Part shown: positions 9,966 through 19,999 of the stretch, piece after piece
How positions within the stretch are numbered: the stretch's first letter is position 1
Layout of the letters: every line of letters begins with the position of its first letter
Assembly (NCBI GenBank): GCA_903902745.1
Contig: CAIUWA010000046.1
Span: 62,001-126,000, forward strand
Length of the DNA: 64,000 nt
From: an uncultured Opitutia bacterium
GTDB taxonomy: Bacteria; Verrucomicrobiota; Verrucomicrobiia; Opitutales; Opitutaceae
Direction of reading: 5' to 3'
Position numbers and translations under genes: made by a program
The notes under the pieces: model-generated
The model's database searches: none
Told to the model about the DNA's origin: nothing
What the model saw: the letters and a program-made list of their open reading frames with translations, nothing else

Positions 9966-10996
9966 CAGGAAGTACCGTAAAGCAGGCGCCGGTCGATGGC
10001 CTGGCAGCCGACGATGGCGGCGGCGCCGAAGACATCGTGGGCGCTGGCGCCGCGGCTGATTTCCGCCGCGGGCCGGGTCAGGCCGGTGATGATCTGGCCG
10101 AAGGCATTCGCGCCGGCGAGGATCTGGACGAGCTTGAAGCCGATGTTCCCGCTGTTGAGGTCGGGAAAGACCAGCACATTGGCGCGGCCGGCCACCGCCC
10201 CACCGACTTTTTTCATCGCGGCCACGGCGCCATCCAGCGCGGCGTCGACCTGGATCTCGCCCTCGATCTCCATTGGGAGATTGGCGGCCCGGGCCTTGGC
10301 GCGGGCGAGCTCGGTGGCCGTGCGCACCTTGACCAGCAGGGGATGCTGCGAATCGCTCCGCGAGGCATAGCTGAGCATGGCGACCCGCGGCGTTTCGTCG
10401 GTCAGATGGTGGGCGATCATGGCGGTCGAGATCGCGATGTCACACAACTGCTCGGCCGTCGGCTCGGGGATGACGCCGCAATCCGCGAGGAACAGCGAAC
10501 CGTCGCTGCCGACCTTTTTCTCGTCCCAGTCGAGGATCATGAGCGACGAGGCCGTCTGCACATTTTCGAGGCGGGGGATGAGCTGGAACAGCGGCCGCAG
10601 CGCGCTGGAGGCGGTGACGGTGGCGCCACCGACGAGCGCGTCGGCCTGTCCGGCGGCGAGCATCATGGTGGCGAAGTAATTGGGATTGCGGAGGACGTCG
10701 GGGGTGTCGGCGAGCTTGAGGACCTTGGTGCTGCGGATCTGCTCCAGCTGGGCGGCAAACGCCTCGAAGTCCGGGCTCCGCTCCGGCTCGATGATGCGCA
10801 TGCCGGTGACGTCGAGCGACAGGCGGGCGGCGGCATCCTTGATGACCTTGCGGTCGCCGAGGAGGATGGGCGCGCCCATGCGACGCGTGACCCACTGGCG
10901 GGCCGCCTGGAGGATGCGCGGGTCGGCGCCCTCGGGAAAGACGATGCGCTTGGGGTGGCGCTGAAGCCTCGCAATGAGTTTCGGGACGAGCGGCAT
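9965..10996 (-). CDS. pta: phosphate acetyltransferase (catalytic domain)
   Basis: Interconverts acetyl-CoA plus phosphate and acetyl phosphate plus CoA. At 343 residues it matches the short, catalytic-only PTA/PTB form. Typical features are RIVFPEGADPR at the N-terminus, GLVGG-like QADALVGGATVTAS, FLADCGVIPEPTAEQL, VAMLSYASRSD, VFPDLNSGNIGFKLVQ and a closing ISRGASAHDVFGAAAI. It is followed, with a TGATG overlap, by a gene for the P-loop/DRTGG part. No acetate kinase gene is in this window. Confidence 0.92.
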   Translation of the reverse strand: MPLVPKLIARLQRHPKRIVFPEGADPRILQAARQWVTRRMGAPILLGDRKVIKDAAARLSLDVTGMRIIEPERSPDFEAFAAQLEQIRSTKVLKLADTPDVLRNPNYFATMMLAAGQADALVGGATVTASSALRPLFQLIPRLENVQTASSLMILDWDEKKVGSDGSLFLADCGVIPEPTAEQLCDIAISTAMIAHHLTDETPRVAMLSYASRSDSQHPLLVKVRTATELARAKARAANLPMEIEGEIQVDAALDGAVAAMKKVGGAVAGRANVLVFPDLNSGNIGFKLVQILAGANAFGQIITGLTRPAAEISRGASAHDVFGAAAIVGCQAIDRRLLYGTS

Positions 10997-11100
10997 GGGC
11001 GGTCGGAGCGTGCAAATGTATTACAGCAGGGTCAATGCCGCACCCGGCGTTGTCTGTTAAGAACTTGCTAAGCGGCCGGTGCGTCCGGTGAATTCCGCCC

Positions 11101-12663
11101 GTGTCGAAGCACCTGAAGAACATGGGCGTGGTCTCGCTGCTGACGATGGTGTCGCGCGTGCTCGGGCAGCTGCGTGACACGTTGACGACGGGAATATTTG
11201 GCGCAACCGCGCTCGCGCCCTTCGTCACCGCCTACCGGCTGCCGAACCTGTTCCGCCGCCTGCTGGGCGAGGGTTCGCTCACGGCGGCCTTTCTGCCGAC
11301 ACTCCAGGAGACGCTGCACCGGAACGGCCGGCCGGGGGCCTTTGCGCTGCTGAACAAGGTGGTGAGCTGGCTGGCGGTCGTCACCGGCGGCCTCGTGGCG
11401 CTGGCGATGGTCGGCTTCAGCCAGTCGCGGCGTTTTCCCGGCCACGATGAAAAATGGTACGAAGCGGCGGACCTGACCGTGATCCTGTTTCCCTATCTCG
11501 CCTTTGTGTGCATCGCGGCGGCGTTCAATGCGGCGCTGAATGTTTTCGAGCGGTTCACCGAACCGGCGCTCTCGCCGATTTGGTTGAATCTCGCCTGGAT
11601 CGCCGCGCTGGGCGGCGCGGGCCTGCACTTCGCGACTACACCGCTCGGTGAGCTGCACTGGCTGTGTGCGGGCGTGTTGGTGGGTGGGTTCCTGCAGATG
11701 AGCGTGCCGGCGGTGGTGCTGATGCGCGAGGGCTGGCGGCCTCGGCTGGACTTCGGGTTGTCGCCCGCGGTGAGGGAAATTGCCGCGCTGATGGCGCCGG
11801 GTTTTTTTGGTTCCGCGATCTATCAGGTGAACATCTTCGTCGGTGGCATGCTGGCGTTCGCCGTCAGCGATTCGGCGGCCACGCTGCTTTTTTTTGCCAA
11901 CCGCCTGATGGAACTTCCCATCGGCGTCTTTGCCATCGCCGTCTCCACGGTGGTTTATCCCCTCATCGCGCGCCACGCCGTCGAACGGAAGTTCACGGCG
12001 ATGGCGGACGATTACCGCAAGGGGATCCGCCTGATTCTCATCATCAATGTCCCGGCGGCGCTCGGCCTGGCCCTGCTGAGCCGGCCGATCATCGACATCC
12101 TGTTTCAGCATGGGGCGTTCACGGCGGAGGATGCCCGGGCCATGGCGCCAATCCTGGCGCTGTTTGCGATCGGCTTGCCGTTCTTCTCCGTCGTCAACCT
12201 CACCGTCCGCGCCTTCTACGCGCTGAAGGATACGAAGACGCCGGTGCGGATCGCACTCGTGGATTTCATCATCAACCTGGTGCTCAGCCTCGTGCTCATG
12301 CGCCGGTTGGGTGCGGCGGGACTCGTGCTCGCCAGCACCACGGCGATCATCGTGCAAACACTCCTGCTCAAGCGCGCGCTGACCCGCAAGCTGCCCGAGA
12401 TGGAATTTGCGCCGCTGTGGCCGAGCGTGGGCAAGGTTTTGCTGGCCACGCTCGTCATGGGCCTCGGCGTCGCCGGCGGCTGGCACTGGCTGCAGGGCGC
12501 GGGCTTCGGCGACCGCATGACGGACCTGCTGGCCCTGGTCGGCCTGATTCCGCTTGGCGTGGCGCTTTACGGCGTGGTCCTCTGGACGCTCAAGATCGAA
12601 GGCCGCGATGACTTGGCGGCGATTTTCACCCGTCTCCGCGGGAAGATCACCCGCGCATCCTGA
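11101..12663 (+). CDS. murJ: lipid II flippase MurJ
   Basis: Integral membrane protein of 520 residues of the MurJ/MviN family, which flips lipid-linked peptidoglycan precursor across the inner membrane. The family-specific N-terminus is clear: SRVLGQLRDTL, then RLPNLFRRLLGEGSLTAAFLP. About fourteen hydrophobic segments follow. The start is a GTG at 11101 (MSKHLKNMGVVSL); a later ATG at 11122 is possible but would trim the first helix. The next transporter gene begins 9 bases after the stop, so they may be co-transcribed. Confidence 0.95.
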   Translation: MSKHLKNMGVVSLLTMVSRVLGQLRDTLTTGIFGATALAPFVTAYRLPNLFRRLLGEGSLTAAFLPTLQETLHRNGRPGAFALLNKVVSWLAVVTGGLVALAMVGFSQSRRFPGHDEKWYEAADLTVILFPYLAFVCIAAAFNAALNVFERFTEPALSPIWLNLAWIAALGGAGLHFATTPLGELHWLCAGVLVGGFLQMSVPAVVLMREGWRPRLDFGLSPAVREIAALMAPGFFGSAIYQVNIFVGGMLAFAVSDSAATLLFFANRLMELPIGVFAIAVSTVVYPLIARHAVERKFTAMADDYRKGIRLILIINVPAALGLALLSRPIIDILFQHGAFTAEDARAMAPILALFAIGLPFFSVVNLTVRAFYALKDTKTPVRIALVDFIINLVLSLVLMRRLGAAGLVLASTTAIIVQTLLLKRALTRKLPEMEFAPLWPSVGKVLLATLVMGLGVAGGWHWLQGAGFGDRMTDLLALVGLIPLGVALYGVVLWTLKIEGRDDLAAIFTRLRGKITRAS

Positions 12664-12671
12664 TTCCGACG

Positions 12672-13640
12672 ATGAAATTTAAACCCGACTGGTTTTTGCT
12701 CGGCATGGTGGCGGCCACGACACTGGCGTGGGCCTATCCGGCCCCGGGCGCGTCCGGCGGCTGGCTGCATCCGGAACTGCTGACGAAGGCCGGTATCGCG
12801 CTGATTTTTTTTCTGCATGGTGTGGCTTTGTCGTTTGCCGCGCTCAAGGCGGGTACGTTGCGCTGGCCGCTGCACCTGCTGGTGCAGACCAGCACGTTCC
12901 TGCTGTTCCCGCTGCTCGGGTTTGCGCTCAATGCGGCACTGGGCGACCGCGTGACGCCGGAGCTGAAGATCGGCCTGTTTTATCTTTGTGCGCTGCCGTC
13001 GACGGTCTCCTCGTCGGTCGCCATGACCGCAGCGGCGCGCGGCAACGTGGCGGGTGCCGTGTTCAACGCCACGCTGTCGAGCCTGCTGGGCGTTTTTCTC
13101 ACGCCGCTCTGGATGGCATTCGTCCTGAAGACCAGCGGCCAGGCGCAGCCGCTGGGACCGGTCATCTGGGATTTGGTGCGCTGGCTCGTGCTTCCACTCG
13201 TCGTAGGGCAGGCCTGCCGGCCAATGCTCGGGGCCTGGGCGGGACGGAACAAACGCTTCATCAATCTGGCCGACCGCGGCACAATCCTGCTGCTGGTTTA
13301 CACCTCCTTTTGCGATTCCTTCCGAACCGGCGTGTGGGCGGGACATGGCTTTGGCACGATCGGGATCGTCCTGGCTTCCGCTCTGGGATTGTTCGCGCTC
13401 GTGATGACGGTGATGGCTTCCGCCGCGAACGCGTTGGGCTTTGCGCGGGAGGACAAAATCGCGGCGATGTTCTGCGGGTCGAAGAAGACCCTGGCCTCGG
13501 GCGTGCCGATGGCGAAGCTGATCTTTGCCGGGCATCCCGGCCTGGGGATGATCCTGCTGCCGATCATGATTTATCACCCGTTGCAGCTGGTGATCTGCGG
13601 CTGGCTGGCCGGGCGCTGGGGCCGGCGGCCGGCCGACTGA
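12672..13640 (+). CDS. bile acid:sodium symporter-like transporter
   Basis: Membrane protein of 322 residues of the SBF-like family (YfeH type, PF13593). It shows about ten hydrophobic segments and family stretches such as ALIFFLHGVALSF, ALPSTVSSSVAMT, ARGNVAGAVFNATLSSLLG and KKTLASGVPMAKLIF. The family is related to sodium-dependent organic anion transporters, but bacterial substrates are mostly unknown. It starts 8 bases after murJ. Nothing nearby identifies its substrate. Confidence 0.85.
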   Translation: MKFKPDWFLLGMVAATTLAWAYPAPGASGGWLHPELLTKAGIALIFFLHGVALSFAALKAGTLRWPLHLLVQTSTFLLFPLLGFALNAALGDRVTPELKIGLFYLCALPSTVSSSVAMTAAARGNVAGAVFNATLSSLLGVFLTPLWMAFVLKTSGQAQPLGPVIWDLVRWLVLPLVVGQACRPMLGAWAGRNKRFINLADRGTILLLVYTSFCDSFRTGVWAGHGFGTIGIVLASALGLFALVMTVMASAANALGFAREDKIAAMFCGSKKTLASGVPMAKLIFAGHPGLGMILLPIMIYHPLQLVICGWLAGRWGRRPAD

Positions 13641-13748
13641 CCGGCTTCTGAACCCGCAAATATATTTCACCGCTCCGGCTGGCGTCCGGGCCGCAGCTGT
13701 GTTCAATGGCATTCGTTTGACGTCATCCACCCATCCCAAATCACATCC

Positions 13749-14177
13749 ATGAATCGCAAAGCTTCCGCCGTCTGGCACGGCGATCTCAAATCCGGCCGCG
13801 GCCAGATTTCCACCGAAAGCACCGTCCTCAAGGACGCCAAGTACTCGTTTGCCACTCGTTTTGAGAACGGCCCCGGCACGAATCCCGAGGAACTCATCGG
13901 CGCTGCACACGCGGGCTGTTTCAGCATGGCGCTCTCGGCCGAATTGTCCAAGGCCGGCTTCACCGCCGACACGGTCGCGACCACGGCCACCGTCACCCTG
14001 GAAAATCATCCGCAAACGAGCTGGACGGTCACCAGGATCCACCTCGACACGACAGCCAAGGTGCCCGCCATCACGCCCGCGAAATTCGCCGAAATCGCCG
14101 CCGGCGCGAAGGCTGGCTGCCCGATCTCCCGACTGCTCAAGGCGGCGGAGATCACCTTGGATGCCAAGCTGGTCTGA
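13749..14177 (+). CDS. OsmC-type peroxiredoxin
   Basis: Thiol peroxidase of 142 residues of the OsmC/Ohr family that reduces organic hydroperoxides. The two redox cysteines are in HAGCFSMALS and KAGCPISRLL, at the expected spacing, and the N-terminal part has FATRFENGPGTNPEELIGAA, which is typical of OsmC rather than Ohr. It is a stand-alone gene with about 100 bases of upstream space and a strong palindrome downstream. Confidence 0.93.
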   Translation: MNRKASAVWHGDLKSGRGQISTESTVLKDAKYSFATRFENGPGTNPEELIGAAHAGCFSMALSAELSKAGFTADTVATTATVTLENHPQTSWTVTRIHLDTTAKVPAITPAKFAEIAAGAKAGCPISRLLKAAEITLDAKLV

Positions 14178-14207
14178 TGCGCTGGCAGTTGGCCGGTTTG
14201 GTGTCTG

Positions 14208-15464
<1,257 letters not shown>

Positions 15465-15465
15465 G

Positions 15466-15546
15466 GGTAGGGCGCGTTATCCCTAACGCGCCGGTTGGAC
15501 GTAGTCGGAGCCAAACGCGGCGGATTAGGGGATAATCCGCCCTACC
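15466..15546. repeat. GGTAGGGCG inverted repeat
   Basis: Two arms in opposite orientation: GGTAGGGCGCGTTATCCC with its own hairpin (GGCGCGTTATCCCTAACGCGCC), and GGGATAATCCGCCCTACC. The element begins two bases after the oxidoreductase stop. It is one of the best examples of the GTAGGGCG family in this window. Confidence 0.75.
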
Positions 15547-15607
15547 ATCGGCCCCGCACAATTTGCGCTTTGGGTCGGCGTCCACATCCCTTATGCAAGG
15601 ATTTCCC

Positions 15608-16258
15608 ATGGCCCATATTTCTCCCGATACCTTGCTGGCTGCGCTGCACTGGCGCTATGCGACCAAGAAATTCGACCCCGCCAGGAAAATCCCGGCGGAA
15701 ACCTGGGCCGTGCTGGAGCAGACCCTCGTGCTCTCGCCCTCGTCGGCCGGCCTGCAGCCCTGGAAGTTTATCGTGATTACCGACACGGCGATGAAGGCCC
15801 GGCTCGTGCCGGCCTCGCATCGGCAGGCCCAGCCGGCCGACTGTTCGCATTTTGTCGTGTTCGCCGTGCGCCGCGGGATCGATCATGCCCATGTCGAACG
15901 GCATGTAGCCCGCACCGCCGAGGTGCGGGCGATCACCGTCGAGTCGCTGGCCCGGTATCAGAAGATGATCGCCGACAACCTAGAAAGGGCGCGCGCCGAG
16001 GGCACCCTCGACACCTGGCAGCAACACCAGGTTTACATCGCGCTCGGCAGCTTCATCGCCGGTGCGGCCGTGCTGGGGGTTGACACCTGCCCGATGGAGG
16101 GCATCGAGCCGGCGAAGTTCGACGAGATTCTCGGTCTGGCCGGCACGAACTACACGACGGTCGTGGCCTGCGCTGCCGGCTACCGCTCCGACGAGGACAA
16201 GTACGCCGCCACAAAAAAGGTCCGCTTCAAGCCGGACGATGTGATCGTGCGGATTTGA
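15608..16258 (+). CDS. nitroreductase family NAD(P)H oxidoreductase
   Basis: FMN-dependent nitroreductase of 216 residues, NfsB-like. It has the N-terminal FMN-binding RYATKKFDP, then SPSSAGLQPWKFIVI, the central ALGSFIAGAAVLGVDTCPMEG and the C-terminal KKVRFKPDDVI. The family reduces nitroaromatics, quinones or flavins; the natural substrate here is unknown. The ATG at 15608 gives the usual family N-terminus. It may share a redox theme with the preceding old yellow enzyme gene. Confidence 0.92.
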   Translation: MAHISPDTLLAALHWRYATKKFDPARKIPAETWAVLEQTLVLSPSSAGLQPWKFIVITDTAMKARLVPASHRQAQPADCSHFVVFAVRRGIDHAHVERHVARTAEVRAITVESLARYQKMIADNLERARAEGTLDTWQQHQVYIALGSFIAGAAVLGVDTCPMEGIEPAKFDEILGLAGTNYTTVVACAAGYRSDEDKYAATKKVRFKPDDVIVRI

Positions 16259-16347
16259 TTGTCTCACCATGGAAGAGCCTGCTGGCAGGCGATTTTCAAC
16301 AGACGGCGCCGCTCATCGCCCGCAAGCAGGCTACTACAAGGTGAGCC

Positions 16348-16914
16348 TTACCCAAACACCGCCGCGCGTTCCTCCAGGGTCAGCTCGCGCCATTTTCCCG
16401 GCGCGAGTACACCCAGCCCGAACTCTCCGATGCGCATGCGGATGAGCCGCAGTGTTGGGTGGCCGATGGCCGCGGTCATGCGGCGCACCTGGCGGTTTTT
16501 CCCCTCAGTCAGTTCCAGACTGAGCCAGCAGTCAGGTATGCTTTTGCGGAAGCGGATTGGCGGATCGCGCGGCGGCAGGGCGGGCGCGGGATCAAGGAGG
16601 CGAACCCGGCAGGGCAGGGTGCGGCCGTCACCGAGATCCACGCCTTGCTCGAGCCGGGCCAGCGCCGTGGCTGCCAATAGCCCTTCGACCTGGGCCCAAT
16701 ATTCCCGCCGGTGGCCATGCTTCGGGTCGAGCAACCGCGTGTTCAAGCCCGGCTCGTCGCTCAGTAACAACAGGCCCTCGGAGTCGGCATCGAGACGCCC
16801 GAGAGCGTAGCTGTTTTTGGGCAAGCCGAAATCGGCGAGCGTCCGCCAGCGCGAACCCGGCTCGGGGGTGAATTGCGAGAGCACGCCATAGGGCTTGTGG
16901 AGCGCGAGGAGCAC
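16348..16914 (-). CDS. 23S rRNA pseudouridine synthase, RluE type
   Basis: RsuA/RluB/E/F-family pseudouridine synthase of about 188 residues lacking the S4 domain, like RluE. Key features are HKPYGVLSQF at the N-terminus, the catalytic-aspartate motif GRLDADSEGLLLLS, and TEGKNRQVRRMTAAIGHPTLRLIR. I place the start at GTG 16914 (VLLALHKPYG), because further upstream the frame translates short tandem words (GTTACTTGTTACTT) and is not protein-like. No clear ribosome site helps, so the exact start is uncertain. It modifies large-subunit rRNA by family analogy. Confidence 0.87.
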   Translation of the reverse strand: MLLALHKPYGVLSQFTPEPGSRWRTLADFGLPKNSYALGRLDADSEGLLLLSDEPGLNTRLLDPKHGHRREYWAQVEGLLAATALARLEQGVDLGDGRTLPCRVRLLDPAPALPPRDPPIRFRKSIPDCWLSLELTEGKNRQVRRMTAAIGHPTLRLIRMRIGEFGLGVLAPGKWRELTLEERAAVFG

Positions 16915-16930
16915 AGCGGGAAGGGGAGGG

Positions 16931-17070
16931 AAGTAACAAGTAACAAGGCTTAAGTAACAGGATAAAAGCGGCGGAGTGGAGGAGGGCGCACCACGACATG
17001 GCGACCTGATTTCTTGCATCAAGTTTGCCTTCAGCTTTCTTGGCACTTGGCACTTGATACTTGTCACTTT
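16931..17070. repeat. short tandem words GTAACAA / CACTTGG
   Basis: The divergent space between the pseudouridine synthase and the next dehydrogenase has two simple-repeat patches: AAGTAACAAGTAACAAGG with a third copy at 16951 (TAAGTAACAGG), and TTGGCACTTGGCACTTGATA followed by CTTGTCACTTT at 17041-17070. The words are nearly reverse complements in meaning (GTTACTTG versus CACTTGGC). No clear promoter was recognised. Confidence 0.55.
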
Positions 17071-17078
17071 CCCCCACC

Positions 17079-18071
17079 ATGCGCGCCCTGCAGCTTTCCG
17101 CGATCAACCAGCTCGCCGTCGTCGAAGTCAGTGATCCCCTGCCTGCGCCGGGGGAGGCTTTGGTCACGCTGCGCGCCGCCGCGCTCAACCACCGCGACGT
17201 CTGGATCAAGCAGGGCCAATACGCGGGCCTGAAATTTCCATGCATTCCCGGATCGGACGGCGCAGGGGTGGTCTTGGCCGTGGGAACCGGCGGGGATGCC
17301 TCCTGGCTGGGGCGCGAGGTGGTCATCAATCCGTCTCTCGACTGGGGCGCGAGCGAACATGCGCAGGGCCCGAAATTCTCCATCCTCGGCCTGCCGCGCG
17401 ATGGCACGTTGGCCGAAAAAATCGCCGTGCCGGCCGGGCAGCTGGCGCCGAAGCCACCGCATCTTACCTGGGAGGAGGCCGCTGCGCTGCCGCTTACAGG
17501 CCTGACTGCGTACCGCGCGATTTTTTCCCGGGCGCAACTCAAGCCGGGCGAGCGCATCCTCCTGACCGGCATTGGTGGCGGCGCGGCGCTCGGCGCGCTG
17601 CAGTTCGCCGTGGCGCACGGGGCCGAGGTGTGGGTGACCTCCAGCTCGTCAGAAAAAATCAGCCGCGCCGTCGCGCTGGGTGCGGCCGGCGGGTTCGACT
17701 ACACGCAGGCCGGTTGGGCGGCAGCCGCTGCCCAGGCACCGGGACATTTTGATGTCATCATGGACAGCGCCGGAGGGGCAGGCTTTGAGCAACTGATCGA
17801 GTTGGTAGCCCCGGGCGGCCGCGTCGTGTTTTTCGGCGCGACCCGCGGCAATCCCCCCGGGCTGCCCATGCGGAAGGTTTTCTGGCGGCAGGTCTCCCTG
17901 CTGGGCACGACGATGGGCTCGCCGGCGGACTGGCGGGCGATGCTGGAATTTGTCGCGCTCCACCGTCTGAAGCCGGTCGTCAGCGACGTCTTTCCTCTGG
18001 CGCGCAGCGGCGAGGCCTTCGCCCTGATGGAGCGCGGTGGGCAGTTCGGGAAGATCGTGGTGACGATGTAA
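17079..18071 (+). CDS. zinc-independent quinone oxidoreductase-like dehydrogenase
   Basis: Medium-chain dehydrogenase/reductase of 330 residues, quinone oxidoreductase-like. It has the GroES-like N-terminal domain (ALNHRDVWIKQGQY, PCIPGSDGAGVV) and a nucleotide-binding domain (LLTGIGGGAALGALQFA). The structural-zinc cysteines of true alcohol dehydrogenases are not seen. It would use NADPH on quinones or enals; the substrate is unknown. The gene stands alone and is followed by a composite repeat. Confidence 0.88.
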   Translation: MRALQLSAINQLAVVEVSDPLPAPGEALVTLRAAALNHRDVWIKQGQYAGLKFPCIPGSDGAGVVLAVGTGGDASWLGREVVINPSLDWGASEHAQGPKFSILGLPRDGTLAEKIAVPAGQLAPKPPHLTWEEAAALPLTGLTAYRAIFSRAQLKPGERILLTGIGGGAALGALQFAVAHGAEVWVTSSSSEKISRAVALGAAGGFDYTQAGWAAAAAQAPGHFDVIMDSAGGAGFEQLIELVAPGGRVVFFGATRGNPPGLPMRKVFWRQVSLLGTTMGSPADWRAMLEFVALHRLKPVVSDVFPLARSGEAFALMERGGQFGKIVVTM

Positions 18072-18082
18072 TGTCCGAATTT

Positions 18083-18191
18083 GGTAGGGCGAGGCGTCCC
18101 TGCCGACTTGTCCGCCGTAGCTTTGGCGAAGGAGGAGCCGCGGTCCCGTCGTGAGCCTGTCGAACGGCTCACCGGGACGGTTCGCCCTACC
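18083..18191. repeat. nested composite of three palindromic repeat families
   Basis: Outer arms GGTAGGGCGAGGCGTCCC (18083-18100) and GGGACGGTTCGCCCTACC (18174-18191) are inverted. Inside lie the word TCCGCCGTAGCTTTGGCGAA continuing GGAGG (18111-18135), and the hairpin GTGAGCC-tgtcgaac-GGCTCAC (18151-18172). All three words occur elsewhere in the window on their own, so this looks like one element inserted into another. It fills the space between convergent genes. Confidence 0.8.
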
Positions 18192-18203
18192 TCGAAGACC
18201 TTT

Positions 18204-19565
18204 TTAAACCAGGAAACTGACGAACAGGCCGCACGAGACGAAGGTGTAGCCGGCGAAGGTGAACAGAAATATTTTCACCGCCAGGGAGCGCGGGAGGTGC
18301 TGGCATACGAAATCAACGGCCACAAAGCCGAGCGCGTAGAAAATCAGCAGGGCTGGCAGGATCAGTCGCGGCACCCAATAGCCAGCTCCGTAGGGATCTC
18401 CCACCCGGTGGAGATTGAGGAAAATGGGAGCGTAGAACCCCACCGCCAGCGCCGTGAGCACCACGACGGCGTCTGGAAGCAGGGGCTTCGACCGCAGCAG
18501 TGATTGCAAGCTGAGCAGCCCGCAGAAAAGCGTCCCGGTCACGGCGAGGATGGAAAAGGGCAGGCTCCAGCGTACGGACCACGTCTGCAGGGTCTGGGAG
18601 AGCGCGGAGCGGGTGCGACGAAACTCATTGCGCACCCGACCGGCCCACTTGGTGGTCAGCTCGGGCGGCGGCGCCTGAAAATAACTCTGGGAATCAGTCA
18701 CCGAGGCGAGATGGAGAAGTCCCATGTAGCTGTACTTCCGGTCATGATAGACCTCATCCCGGAAATATTCCGGGGCGGAGAAAATGCCCCAGTCGCTTTT
18801 CTGCAGCGTGAGTATGTCGCTCCAGCGCATGACGACCGGTTCACCCGGGGCGAGCCAGTGGCCCTTGAGCTGGTTGCCCTGATTGACCTCGGACCAAAAG
18901 ATTCCCGCCGGCAGCGCAAGGGTGAAAACCCCGACGGAACCCCAGCGCAGGAAGCAGCCAAACGGCAGCTGCCGGCCGAGGGCGACCAGCAGTAACAGGG
19001 CAACGGGCGGCAACACGCCGATGAAGGTGTATTTGCAGAGCATACCGGCCGAGAGGGTGAGGGAGAGCGCGGCCCAGGAAAAAATCCGCCGGGGATTCTC
19101 CATGAGCCGGACGGAGAAGACGGCGGCCAGCACGAAGATCGGAATGGTGAACGCATCGGCGGCATACACGAGGGACTGGATGACGCGGAAGGGCACGAAC
19201 GTGACGAAGGCGGCGGCGGCGTAGCGCAACTGCCAGTGGACGAGGCCGCGCCACAGAAATCCATAGAGCCCCCAGAGGGCCAGCGTGTTGAGGACCAAAA
19301 AAGCCAGGGCGGTCCACTCGAGGAAGTGATCCGGGCTGACATGGTTGCGAAACAAGCTCGTGAACCAGTAGAGTCCGGGAGGATTGGTCAGGAAGAAGGT
19401 GAAGCTCTGGGGGTAGCTGAGGAGGATCCCGTAGTGATAATTAAAATCCTGCCCGATATAGCCGTAGCGAACAATGCCTCTCAGCCCGACAACCACGGCA
19501 AGGATCGAGAGCAGGGTGAGATAGAGCAGATCCTTCCAGTTGAACGGCGGTGACGGAGACTTCAT
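18204..19565 (-). CDS. polytopic membrane protein, GT-C glycosyltransferase-like
   Basis: Hydrophobic protein of about 453 residues with roughly ten membrane segments. The first loop (GYIGQDFNYHYGILL) contains an acidic residue in the place used by GT-C glycosyltransferases, and it is followed by NPPGLYWFTSLF and later LSLTLSAGMLCKYTFIG. This suggests a dolichyl/undecaprenyl-phosphate sugar transferase of the GT39 type, but I cannot name a substrate. The start at 19565 (MKSPSPPFNWKDLL) is preferred; a longer form from an ATG at 19625 is possible. No neighbouring glycan genes are present. Confidence 0.7.
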   Translation of the reverse strand: MKSPSPPFNWKDLLYLTLLSILAVVVGLRGIVRYGYIGQDFNYHYGILLSYPQSFTFFLTNPPGLYWFTSLFRNHVSPDHFLEWTALAFLVLNTLALWGLYGFLWRGLVHWQLRYAAAAFVTFVPFRVIQSLVYAADAFTIPIFVLAAVFSVRLMENPRRIFSWAALSLTLSAGMLCKYTFIGVLPPVALLLLVALGRQLPFGCFLRWGSVGVFTLALPAGIFWSEVNQGNQLKGHWLAPGEPVVMRWSDILTLQKSDWGIFSAPEYFRDEVYHDRKYSYMGLLHLASVTDSQSYFQAPPPELTTKWAGRVRNEFRRTRSALSQTLQTWSVRWSLPFSILAVTGTLFCGLLSLQSLLRSKPLLPDAVVVLTALAVGFYAPIFLNLHRVGDPYGAGYWVPRLILPALLIFYALGFVAVDFVCQHLPRSLAVKIFLFTFAGYTFVSCGLFVSFLV

Positions 19566-19821
19566 CTGCAGGGGCGCTTTGAGGGGGTTGCTGTGAGTAA
19601 TCCAATCGAGGGCAAGTGAAAGCATTATTATGAAAGGGACGATTGGGCTGCCAAAGATAGGGCCGGGCGGCCCGCCCGGCCGGGCCAATGGGAGGCCAAA
19701 TCAGTCGGAACGGACACGCCGGGCCGCGCGTCCCGACCAGTATTTTCAAAAGCCGACCCACGTCGGAAATTCCCGTTGACGCCGTGAGGGTGCGCCCTTT
19801 GCTCTGACCCTTCACGTTTGG
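19566..19821. other. intergenic space before tRNA-Phe
   Basis: The 256 bases between the membrane protein and tRNA-Phe hold a very GC-rich palindromic patch around 19661-19686 (GGGCCGGGCGGCCCGCCCGG). No gene or clear promoter was recognised in the rest. Confidence 0.4.
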
Positions 19822-19897
<76 letters not shown>

Positions 19898-19999
19898 TGC
19901 TTCGCTCTATGAGCTACGCATGGCACGGCCAGCTTTCGTCCGTTGGGAGGTAAATGGGCACTTTTGACGGGGCGCGAAGCATGCCCCGCGAAGCCTGGC

